A DNA stretch of 64,000 nt, from the NCBI RefSeq assembly GCF_000739375.1, contig NZ_CP006704.1, positions 5,146,001-5,210,000 of the forward strand, read 5' to 3'. The stretch comes from Comamonas testosteroni TK102. Lineage in GTDB: Bacteria; Pseudomonadota; Gammaproteobacteria; Burkholderiales; Burkholderiaceae_C. This document shows positions 54,683 to 61,651 of this stretch, piece by piece (the stretch's first letter is position 1; each line of letters starts with the position of its first letter). The notes under the pieces were generated by a model that saw nothing but the letters and a program-made list of their open reading frames with translations, had not been told where the DNA came from and made no database searches. Made by a program: the position numbers and the translations under genes.

Positions 54683-54697
54683 GCCCGGATAAAAGCC

Positions 54698-54723
54698 AAT
54701 GCCCGCTCTACGCGGGCATTTTT
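54698..54723 (+). terminator. terminator of mpl
   Basis: AATGCCCGC-TCTAC-GCGGGCATT followed by TTT, about 15 bases after the stop codon. Confidence 0.9.
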
Positions 54724-54764
54724 CATTGCTCGGGCACAGACCAGGCCAGAGACGCCAAGCAAGT

Positions 54765-54828
54765 GCCGCCCCGCAGCAAAGGCGTCGTCCCCCGGGAGGG
54801 GAAGCCGCAAAGCGGCTCAGGGGGATCA
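54765..54828 (-). repeat. post-stop GC-rich repeat, family B, copy 2
   Basis: On the minus strand, starting at the stop codon itself: TGATCCCCCTGAGCCGC, hairpin GCCGCTTTGCGGC, GGCTTCCCC and GGGGGACGACGCC. Its first 17 bases match the copy after ffh. Confidence 0.78.
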
Positions 54829-55143
54829 GTAACTAATCGACATCGCCGGCACATCCACCCGGATCAGGGGCTTGGCCAGCACGGCATGGGCAGCCAGGGC
54901 ATAGCTGTTGCGCCAGTCCTGGTTGTCAAACAGCTCGGGACGGTTGCGCGCCTCACGCGCCACCACCACCAGCTTGTCGGCCAGCAACACCTTGCCGGTA
55001 GCCCGCAAAGGCTCGCATTCGAGCGAGACAAACTGCTGGTCCAGCCAGCGTCGGCCTTCGTCCGAACTCACAGGGGACAGCGACTGGGTATCGACCCGGT
55101 ATTCACGGTCGCCATCCAAAACCACGATTACTTCACTACGCAT
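54826..55143 (-). CDS. small protein of unknown function
   Basis: A 105-aa product beginning MRSEVIVVLDGDREYRVDTQ, preceded by AGAGGAGA at ideal spacing, which rules out the longer frame to 55329. The sequence alternates strands and helices with no cysteine pair or membrane segment (one Cys at SLECEPL). I do not recognise a family. Its stop codon is the first element of a GC-rich repeat. It is divergent from yqcC across 398 bp. Confidence 0.7.
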   Translation of the reverse strand: MRSEVIVVLDGDREYRVDTQSLSPVSSDEGRRWLDQQFVSLECEPLRATGKVLLADKLVVVAREARNRPELFDNQDWRNSYALAAHAVLAKPLIRVDVPAMSISY

Positions 55144-55541
55144 AAATCTCCTCTGACCTGGTGACTCTTGCACCATTCGTTGTCGTGGCCACAGCTTAAT
55201 GTGTGGCCGCGGTGCTGAAGACGCTGCAAGCTGACGGCTTGCAAACAGCTGCGGCAACCCATGCAAGGCCTGAAAGCGTGCCTCAAGCATCACAGTGGTT
55301 ACGGGAACATGGTGTGCAAAGCAATGCAAAACACAGTAAATTTCATAGCATTACTCACATACTTGGCATCAATATAAGGGCAAAACTATCTTTTTCAAGT
55401 GCTCTTGCGACCTCGTAACTCGCTGGTTATCTCCAGGCCGGTCGCTATCTTGAAAACACGATGAGAGGACTCAGATATTGGGCAGCTCTTTGACGAATGC
55501 CAGTTTGCAAGGCCGTTGCAATGCCTTCAGGAACCCTCACC
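55144..55541. other. intergenic region between the 105-aa gene and yqcC
   Basis: A gap of 398 bases. Near its left end are two perfect seven-base hairpins in a row: GGCCACA/TGTGGCC at 55187-55208 and TGCAAGC/GCTTGCA at 55225-55243. The middle is AT-rich. A possible 71-codon frame on the + strand has no ribosome site and no family look, so I do not call it. Confidence 0.5.
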
Positions 55542-55913
55542 ATGACCGCTGAAAACATCCATCAAGAAATACGCGAGCATCTGCTGCAGCTGGAGGCCGA
55601 ACTTCAAGTCCAGAAGCTCTGGTCTGCCGTTGCCCCGGACCCCAAGGCACTGGAATCCACCACGCCCTTCATGTACGACACGCTCAAGCTGCACGAATGG
55701 CTGCAGTGGGTGTTCATCCCGCGACTGCGCGCCGTGATCGATGCCAAGGGCAGCCTGCCCCACCAAAGCCATGTCTATCCGCTGGCCGATCACGAGTGGC
55801 AGCAGCGCACCGACTTTGACAAGCAGCATCTGCTGCGCCTTCTCAACCGCATCGATGCCACGCTCAACGGCTGCGATATGACACCTGAGCCGGGACCGGA
55901 CACCAAGCACTGA
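55542..55913 (+). CDS. yqcC: YqcC-family protein (DUF446)
   Basis: A 123-aa all-helical protein. The family core PFMYDTLKLHEWLQWVFIPRLRAVIDAKGSLP matches E. coli YqcC closely (the part from EWLQWV to LIPR and the LP after the acidic turn). The function is unknown; in enterobacteria it lies near truC. AGGA lies about nine bases before the ATG at 55542. An earlier in-frame ATG at 55521 adds residues with no conservation. It converges with the DAHP synthase gene. Confidence 0.88.
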   Translation: MTAENIHQEIREHLLQLEAELQVQKLWSAVAPDPKALESTTPFMYDTLKLHEWLQWVFIPRLRAVIDAKGSLPHQSHVYPLADHEWQQRTDFDKQHLLRLLNRIDATLNGCDMTPEPGPDTKH

Positions 55914-55957
55914 GCCTCCAGACAGTCCGCTCCATTCCATCTCGAAAGGCAAACAGG

Positions 55958-55979
55958 CCACAGGGAACACTCCCTGTGG
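55958..55979. terminator. hairpin between yqcC and the DAHP synthase gene
   Basis: CCACAGGGA-ACAC-TCCCTGTGG, a perfect nine-base stem between convergent genes. T-runs are weak on both sides, so termination efficiency is uncertain. Confidence 0.6.
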
Positions 55980-56007
55980 TCTGTGTCGTTTATGCCCGTT
56001 CTGTCGA

Positions 56008-57168
56008 TCAGGCCGGTACTTCAGCTTCCTGCTTGCAGGCTGCCGCCGCCGCTCGGCGCTGGCCCACGGCCTGCGACAGCTCCTGCAGCGTTGCCAGGGA
56101 ATCGTCCCAGCCCAGGCAGGCATCGGTAATGCTCTGGCCGTAGGTCAGATCGCAGACCTCGTCCTTGCCGGGAGTGAACTTCTGGGCACCGCCGACCAGA
56201 TGACCTTCGACCATCACGCCGAACACGCTGCTGGAGCCACCGGCGATCTGCGCCGCGATATCGCGGGCCACATCCTTCTGGCGCTCATGCTGCTTGTTGC
56301 TGTTGGCATGGCTGCAGTCCACCATCAGCGAAGGCGTGAGGCCTGCTGCCTCCAGATCCCGGCAGGCCGCCGCCACATGCTCGGCATCGTAGTTGGGGGT
56401 CTTGCCGCCGCGCAGAATCACGTGGCAGTCCTGGTTGCCTCCCGTGTGCACGATGGCGACCTGGCCGTTCTTGTGCACCGACAGGAAGTGGTGACCGCGG
56501 CTGGCCGACTGAATCGCATCGGTGGCAATGCGGATATTGCCGTCAGTGCCGTTCTTGAAGCCGATCGGCGCCGAGATGCCCGAGGCCAGTTCACGGTGCA
56601 CCTGGCTTTCCGTGGTGCGGGCACCGATGGCACCCCAGCTGATCAGATCGCCGATGTACTGGGGCGAGATCACGTCCAGGAACTCGCTGGCCGCAGGCAC
56701 ACCCAGGCGGTTGATGTCGATCAGCAACTGGCGCGCGATGCGCAGGCCTTCGTCGATGCGGTAGCTCTGATCCAGGTAGGGGTCGTTGATCAGTCCCTTC
56801 CAGCCCACGGTGGTGCGGGGCTTCTCGAAGTAGACGCGCATCACCACTTCCAGCGTGTCCTTGTACTGCTCGCGCACGACGGCCAGGCGGCGGGCGTAGT
56901 CCAGGGCAGCGGCCGGATCGTGAATCGAGCAAGGACCGACGATGACCAGCAGACGGTCATCCTGCGCACGCATGATGTTGTGGATGCTGCGGCGGGTGTC
57001 GCTGATCAGCGTTTCCACGGCGGTGCCGCGAATGGGGAAGAAGCGGATGAGGTGCTCTGGAGGAGGTAACACTGTGATTTCCTTGATACGTGCGTCGTCG
57101 GTCTGGCCTGTCTTGGGAGAGCCGGCGCGATACCAGGAATCGGTGGATGAAGTGTTCAGAGCAGTCAT
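56008..57168 (-). CDS. 3-deoxy-7-phosphoheptulonate (DAHP) synthase, class I
   Basis: First step of the shikimate pathway: PEP plus erythrose 4-phosphate to DAHP. The 386-aa product is of the AroF/G/H type, with LLVIVGPCSIHDPAAALDYA, EKPRTTVGWKGLINDP, GARTTESQVHRELASG, GFKNGTDGN, the KTPNYDAEHV segment and SLMVDCSHANSNK (metal and PEP ligands). The N terminus is about 30 residues longer than E. coli AroG. Which aromatic amino acid inhibits the enzyme cannot be told. In front of it lies an aromatic-rich leader peptide and an attenuator, so expression is predicted to respond to Phe/Tyr/Trp supply by attenuation. Confidence 0.95.
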   Translation of the reverse strand: MTALNTSSTDSWYRAGSPKTGQTDDARIKEITVLPPPEHLIRFFPIRGTAVETLISDTRRSIHNIMRAQDDRLLVIVGPCSIHDPAAALDYARRLAVVREQYKDTLEVVMRVYFEKPRTTVGWKGLINDPYLDQSYRIDEGLRIARQLLIDINRLGVPAASEFLDVISPQYIGDLISWGAIGARTTESQVHRELASGISAPIGFKNGTDGNIRIATDAIQSASRGHHFLSVHKNGQVAIVHTGGNQDCHVILRGGKTPNYDAEHVAAACRDLEAAGLTPSLMVDCSHANSNKQHERQKDVARDIAAQIAGGSSSVFGVMVEGHLVGGAQKFTPGKDEVCDLTYGQSITDACLGWDDSLATLQELSQAVGQRRAAAAACKQEAEVPA

Positions 57169-57227
57169 GGCTATCTTTCGTGAGGTGTTTGATCGTTGAA
57201 AACCGGGGGTGCTGAAACGTAGGGGTG

Positions 57228-57262
57228 AAAAAAAACCGCCGGGCTTTGCAGCTTCGGCGGTT
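57228..57262 (-). terminator. attenuator terminator in the DAHP synthase leader
   Basis: On the gene strand AACCGCCG (57262-57255), a 13-base loop, CGGCGGTT, then eight Ts in total. It lies after the leader peptide and about 60 bases before the structural gene. The CCGCCG of the left arm is also complementary to CGGCGG at 57309-57304, inside the leader peptide gene, which gives an alternative antiterminator. Confidence 0.85.
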
Positions 57263-57292
57263 CTTTGGGAGGTGTTTGCAGGGTGCGCGCGT

Positions 57293-57355
57293 TTACCTCT
57301 CAGCCGCCGGGGGCGAGAACCAAAAGTAAAAGAAATAAGCGCGTTGCGTTTGCAT
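57293..57355 (-). CDS. aromatic leader peptide of the DAHP synthase gene
   Basis: Twenty codons read M-Q-T-Q-R-A and then YFFYFWF, followed by S-P-P-A-A-E-R and TAA. Seven aromatic residues in a row (three of them Phe pairs or mixed with two Tyr and one Trp) end at 57317. Eight bases later comes CGGCGG (57309-57304), able to pair with the attenuator's left arm. This has the design of pheL or trpL: a ribosome held at scarce aromatic tRNAs leaves CGGCGG free and prevents the terminator, while a ribosome reaching the stop codon covers it and lets the terminator form. The ribosome site is weak (GAAAG), and the -10 box is so near that the message may be almost leaderless. Confidence 0.85.
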   Translation of the reverse strand: MQTQRAYFFYFWFSPPAAER

Positions 57356-57362
57356 GTCTTTC

Positions 57363-57390
57363 AATGTAGCACAGCTCTTTTGCATTGCAA
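57363..57390 (-). promoter_or_regulatory. candidate promoter of the aromatic leader and DAHP synthase
   Basis: On the gene strand TTGCAA, 16 bases, TACATT (57368-57363), preceded by TG one base away, an extended -10. TTGACA at 57420-57415 also exists but has no good -10 partner; it opens a small palindrome GACAG-AA-CTGTC that could be an operator. Confidence 0.5.
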
Positions 57391-57634
57391 CATCCGCGGC
57401 CGGCGCGACAGTTCTGTCAAAAACAGGTTTCCCCTCTGACATGGCGCATTTTTCACAATTTTCTTTCATGCAGTTTTTTTGTGTTTTTTCTATTTTTTCA
57501 GAATTTTATTGATATAAATTTCCATATACCCATATTGAATGCAATTTTTCAGCGAATCGACAATATTTGCGCTCAGACATCAAAACACCCTTGAAAGACC
57601 CTGCTGGCAGGCGATTGCCGCTCTCGGAAACGAC

Positions 57635-57667
57635 AAGACCCCGGTCTGCCATGCAGAGCGGGGTCTT
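57635..57667 (-). terminator. terminator of tldD
   Basis: AAGACCCCG and CGGGGTCTT pair exactly around a 15-base loop, about 38 bases past the tldD stop. The T-run is interrupted (TTGTCGTTT). Confidence 0.75.
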
Positions 57668-57704
57668 GCTTTCGGCGGGAAGACCCGCCGGGGGGGAATC
57701 TCCG

Positions 57705-59165
57705 TCAGGCCGTGCCGCCGACCGTCAGGCCGTCGATGCGCAGCGTGGGCTGGCCCACGCCCACAGGCACGCTTTGACCTTCCTTGCCGCAGGTGCCCAC
57801 GCCCGAGTCCAGGCGCATGTCGTTGCCTATCATGCTGATGTGCTTGAGTGACTCCGGGCCGCTGCCGATGATGGTCGCTCCCTTGACGGGGTACTGGATC
57901 TTGCCGTTTTCCACCCAGTAGGCTTCGCTGGCGGAGAACACGAACTTGCCGCTGGTGATGTCCACCTGACCGCCGCCGAAGTTGGTGGCGTACAAGCCCT
58001 TCTTGATGGAGCCGATGATCTCCTGCGGATCCTTGTCGCCACCCAGCATATAGGTGTTGGTCATGCGTGGCATGGGGATGTGGGCGTAGCTTTCGCGACG
58101 GCCATTGCCCGTGGGCTTGACGCCCATCAGGCGCGCATTCATCGAGTCCTGGATATAGCCCTTGAGAATACCGTCCTCGATCAGCACATTGCTCTGGCTG
58201 ACATGGCCTTCGTCGTCCACGTTCAAGGAGCCGCGGCGATCGGCAATCGTGCCGTCGTCCAGCACGGTCACGCCCTTGGCGGCCACGCGCTGACCGATGC
58301 GACCGCTGAAGGCGCTGGAGCCCTTGCGGTTGAAGTCGCCTTCCAGGCCGTGGCCCACGGCCTCGTGGAACAGCACGCCGGGCCAGCCCGAGCCCAGCAC
58401 CACCGTCATCACGCCTGCCGGTGCGGGACGCGACTCGAGGTTGACCAGGGCCGCGTGCACGGCCTCGTCCACATACTGGCTGATCTGTTCGTCGCTGAAA
58501 TAGGCCAGACCGAAGCGACCGCCACCGCCGGAGGAGCCCACCTCGCGGCGGCCCTTCTGCTCGGCGATCACCGTCACCGACAGGCGCACCAGCGGACGCA
58601 CGTCGGCCGCCAGCGTGCCGTCCGCGCGGGCCACCAGCACCACATCGTATTCACTCGCAAGGCCGGCCATGACCTGCACCACGCGCGGATCCTTGGCGCG
58701 GGCCAGCTTTTCCACCTTGCCCAGCAGTTCGACCTTGGCCGTGCTGTCCAGCGTGCTGATAGGGTCCAGCTCAGGATACAGGGAGCGGCTTTGCGCAATC
58801 TTCTGAGCCCCTGCCTTGACGCGGCGCGTCTGGGTCGCGCTGGAGATGGAGCGCACGGTGCGTGCAGCATCCAGCAGCGAGGCTTCGGAAATGTCGTCGG
58901 AATAGGCAAACGCCGTCTTCTCGCCGCTGACCGCGCGAACACCGACGCCCTGATCGATGGAGAAGGAGCCGGTCTTGACGATGCCTTCTTCCAGACTCCA
59001 GCCTTCGGCGCGGGTGTACTGGAAGTAGAGATCGGCATCATCCACCTGGTGCGAGCGAATTTCGGCAAGCGCGCGCGCAAGATGGGTTTCGTCCAGGCCG
59101 AATGGCTCAAGCAGCAACTGACGGGCCGTGGCCAAGCGTTCGATGGTGGGTTCGCGGGAAATCAT
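57705..59165 (-). CDS. tldD: metalloprotease TldD
   Basis: With TldE/PmbA it forms a protease that degrades unfolded peptides and matures microcin B17 and CcdA-type substrates elsewhere. The 486-aa product has the zinc motif [11 protein letters not shown] in the middle and the Cys of [21 protein letters not shown] near the C terminus. [14 protein letters not shown] and [17 protein letters not shown] are standard TldD blocks. The start at 59165 ([11 protein letters not shown]) is set by family length, as no ribosome site is obvious and a longer frame to 59270 is cysteine-rich and unlike the family. Confidence 0.95.
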   Translation of the reverse strand: MISREPTIERLATARQLLLEPFGLDETHLARALAEIRSHQVDDADLYFQYTRAEGWSLEEGIVKTGSFSIDQGVGVRAVSGEKTAFAYSDDISEASLLDAARTVRSISSATQTRRVKAGAQKIAQSRSLYPELDPISTLDSTAKVELLGKVEKLARAKDPRVVQVMAGLASEYDVVLVARADGTLAADVRPLVRLSVTVIAEQKGRREVGSSGGGGRFGLAYFSDEQISQYVDEAVHAALVNLESRPAPAGVMTVVLGSGWPGVLFHEAVGHGLEGDFNRKGSSAFSGRIGQRVAAKGVTVLDDGTIADRRGSLNVDDEGHVSQSNVLIEDGILKGYIQDSMNARLMGVKPTGNGRRESYAHIPMPRMTNTYMLGGDKDPQEIIGSIKKGLYATNFGGGQVDITSGKFVFSASEAYWVENGKIQYPVKGATIIGSGPESLKHISMIGNDMRLDSGVGTCGKEGQSVPVGVGQPTLRIDGLTVGGTA

Positions 59166-59548
59166 GAGAGCATTGTAGAGATAGCTGCAAGTCCTGACTT
59201 GTCTCGGGCTGCGCATAAAAAAGAGCGGAATGCTGCCCCACCAGGCTGAACAACATTCCGCTCCATTCACTTAGCTTCTCACTTGCCGGGTTCCGCCCTG
59301 CCCGCTTTGCATGGCAGAACCCCACCTGGGTCTTTGCCGCTCCCGCTTGATCGGTCTTTTGACCCCCAGAACCGTTTGTAAACGCTGTTTACAGTCCAGG
59401 CAAGGCCCTGGGCGGAACTACTGACATTTTTCAACGATCTAAGCCCACCGCCCCGCTGCGCAATTTTCCATAAAACCATTACTCAAAGCTTGCAAAGCAT
59501 GAGATAGCAGCTCTTTTTTTAAGAGCACAGCAGCCCAATCACGGGTCT
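59166..59548. other. intergenic region between rodA and tldD
   Basis: A gap of 383 bases between two leftward genes. Its clearest feature is the palindrome TGTAAAC-GCT-GTTTACA at 59377-59393. The left end, after rodA, is AT-rich with a weak AGAGC hairpin. No gene is supported. Confidence 0.5.
59377..59393. promoter_or_regulatory. palindrome upstream of tldD, candidate operator
   Basis: TGTAAAC-GCT-GTTTACA, perfect seven-base arms with a three-base centre, about 210 bases before the tldD start. It has the size and symmetry of a dimeric regulator site. The binder is unknown. Confidence 0.45.
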
Positions 59549-60730
59549 TCACGCATGGGGAATATGCCCATCACCGCCGGGCAGTTGCCGCTGTGCCCGC
59601 GACACCGACATCAAAACGCCCAGCGCGAGCCCCAGCGTGACCATGGCCGTGCCGCCATAGCTGATGAAAGGCAGGGGCACACCCACCACCGGCAGGATGC
59701 CGCTGACCATGCCCATGTTCACGAACGCATAGGTGAAAAAGATCATGGCCACGGCAGCCGCCATCAGCCGGCCGAACAGCGAGTTGGCGTTCATGGAAAT
59801 GGCCAGCCCGCGCCAGACCAGCAGCAAGAAGCCGACGATGATGAACAGATTGCCTATCAGGCCGAACTCTTCGGAATAGGCGGCAAAGATGAAGTCGGTG
59901 GTGCGCTCGGGAATGAATTCCAGGTGGGTCTGCGTGCCGGCCATGAACCCCTTGCCCCAGACGCCGCCTGAACCGATGGCGATCATGCCCTGAATGATGT
60001 GGAATCCCTTGCCCAGCGGATCGCGCGTGGGATCCAGCAGGGTGCAGACGCGTGTGCGCTGATAGTCATGCAGAAAATACCAGCTCACGCCATCGGCGCA
60101 GAGCTGAGGCTCGAACCAGACGATGAGGAAAATGCCGACCACGGCCAGCAGCACGGGCGGCACGATGAGCTTCCAGGGCAGGCCGGCAAAAAAGATCACG
60201 GACAGGCCGGCAGCCATCACCAGCAGCGAGGTGCCCAGATCGGGCTGCTTCATGATCAGGCCCACGGGCACCATCAGCAGCACAAAGGCGATGACAAAGT
60301 CCGAGGCGCGCAGATTGCCCTCGCGGCGCTGGAACCACCAGGCCAGCATCAGCGGCGTGGCGATCTTCAAAAGCTCCGAGGGCTGAATCACCACCCCCAC
60401 GTTCACCCAGCGTGTGGCCCCCTTCTTGGTGATGCCGAACAAGGCCACCGCCACCAGCAGCACCACGCCCAGGGTGTACAGCGGCACAGCCACCTTCATC
60501 AATTGCTGGGGGGATATCTGGGCCAGCACGAACAGCAGACCCGCCGCAATCAGCATATTGCGTCCATGATCCACAAAGCGCGTGCCGTGATCGAAACCCG
60601 CCGAATACATGGCCAGCAGCCCCGCACCCGCCAGCATGGCGATGAAGAGAAGCAACAGGAAGTCAAAGCCGCGAAACAGCGGAACAATGCGTTGCAGCAG
60701 CGAGGGCTTATCGAATTCGATGGCGGACAT
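59549..60730 (-). CDS. rodA: rod-shape peptidoglycan polymerase RodA
   Basis: SEDS-family glycosyltransferase that polymerises lipid II for elongation together with PBP2. The 393-aa product has about ten membrane helices. Family features are KKGATRWVNVGVVIQPSELLKI, MKQPDLGTSLLVMAAG (the catalytic Asp follows this loop), LEFIPERTTDFIFAAYSEEFGL, and the C-terminal PVVGVPLPFISYGGTAMVTL. A loop with two Cys (CADGVSWYFLHDYQRTRVCTLLDP) is normal for betaproteobacterial RodA. Unusually, no mreBCD or mrdA gene lies upstream; a divergent hydrolase gene is there instead. Start 60730 or the ATG nine bases upstream. Confidence 0.96.
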   Translation of the reverse strand: MSAIEFDKPSLLQRIVPLFRGFDFLLLLFIAMLAGAGLLAMYSAGFDHGTRFVDHGRNMLIAAGLLFVLAQISPQQLMKVAVPLYTLGVVLLVAVALFGITKKGATRWVNVGVVIQPSELLKIATPLMLAWWFQRREGNLRASDFVIAFVLLMVPVGLIMKQPDLGTSLLVMAAGLSVIFFAGLPWKLIVPPVLLAVVGIFLIVWFEPQLCADGVSWYFLHDYQRTRVCTLLDPTRDPLGKGFHIIQGMIAIGSGGVWGKGFMAGTQTHLEFIPERTTDFIFAAYSEEFGLIGNLFIIVGFLLLVWRGLAISMNANSLFGRLMAAAVAMIFFTYAFVNMGMVSGILPVVGVPLPFISYGGTAMVTLGLALGVLMSVSRAQRQLPGGDGHIPHA

Positions 60731-60908
60731 GGGCCGCAATTATCGGGGGAGCCGGCTGCCGTGCAGTCTGCAGGGTTGAGCTTTGCTGACGGCTCAGCAC
60801 TGCCTGACCCCATTCACCCTGTCATAGGCCTTGCCCCCCTGATAGTCTTGAGGCAGACAGTCCACAATGGCCGGGACCAAAGCGCATTCACAAGAGGAGA
60901 TTGCCACC

Positions 60909-61493
60909 ATGACAACCACCCACCTGCTGTACCTGCACGGCTTTCGCTCCTCCCCCCAGTCCAACAAGGCACGCATCATGGCGGACTATGTGGGCGCCAG
61001 GCATTCCAAGGTACGCTGGTGGTGCCCGCAGCTACCGCCCTCGCCGCGCGAAGCGGCAGCCGTGATCGTCGAGGGCATCGCCAACTGGCCGCGCCAGAAC
61101 ATGGCCGTCATGGGCTCGTCGCTAGGCGGCTACTACGCCAGCTGGGTGGCCCAGCTGGCGCGCTGCAAGAGCGTGATGATCAATCCCGCCGTAAACCCGG
61201 CCCGCGACCTGGAAAAATACATCGGCGAGCAGTCCAGCTGGCATGACCCCGAGGAAACCTTCTTCTTTCGCCCCGAATACATAGAGGAACTGCGCCAGCT
61301 CGACACCCGCGCCATGACGCCGGCAGCGCCCGAGATGGTGTTGATCGCCCAGGGCGACGAGGTGCTGGACTGGAACGAAATGAGCGAGCGCTACCCTCAC
61401 GCGCTGCAACTGGTGCAGGAAGGCGGCGACCATGCCCTGAGCAACTTTGCCGAGTATCTGGACCGGATCGACGAGTTTCTGGCCCTGGCCTGA
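60909..61493 (+). CDS. YqiA-like alpha/beta hydrolase (UPF0227 family)
   Basis: A small esterase of 194 aa related to E. coli YqiA, which splits palmitoyl-CoA and nitrophenyl esters. It starts HLLYLHGFRSSPQSNKA, carries the nucleophile elbow GSSLGGYYA (Ser71), the acid in LIAQGDEVLDW and the histidine in EGGDHALSNF. The start at 60909 follows AGAGGAGA. The in vivo substrate is unknown. rnb-type exonuclease follows after 158 bp. Confidence 0.88.
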   Translation: MTTTHLLYLHGFRSSPQSNKARIMADYVGARHSKVRWWCPQLPPSPREAAAVIVEGIANWPRQNMAVMGSSLGGYYASWVAQLARCKSVMINPAVNPARDLEKYIGEQSSWHDPEETFFFRPEYIEELRQLDTRAMTPAAPEMVLIAQGDEVLDWNEMSERYPHALQLVQEGGDHALSNFAEYLDRIDEFLALA

Positions 61494-61651
61494 TCCCCTT
61501 CTGGCCGCCATGCGCCGCCCTCCCGGCAGCAGCTGCCACACTGCAGATCGCCGCTTTGTTCGCAGCGCCGCCTTGGATATTGACCGATCTCAAGCATGAA
61601 CTGAATCACTTCCGAGCGCCAAATGTTCGGCTCGTGGGAAAATGCGCGGTT

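Larger units (their letters stand above)
57356..57704. other. upstream part of the tldD-DAHP synthase gap
   Basis: The remaining 350 bases of a 536-base gap. It contains the promoter named above, a strikingly AT-rich tract at about 57440-57590 with long T-runs, and the tldD terminator. I see no further gene in it. Confidence 0.5.

Noticed and set aside
55203..55418. A 71-codon frame upstream of yqcC
   Set aside because: No ribosome site, no recognisable sequence, and it overlaps hairpin structures.
59480..59545. A fifth family A repeat after rodA (GAGATAGCAGCTC)
   Set aside because: Only one arm has the core and no partner arm of suitable length was found.
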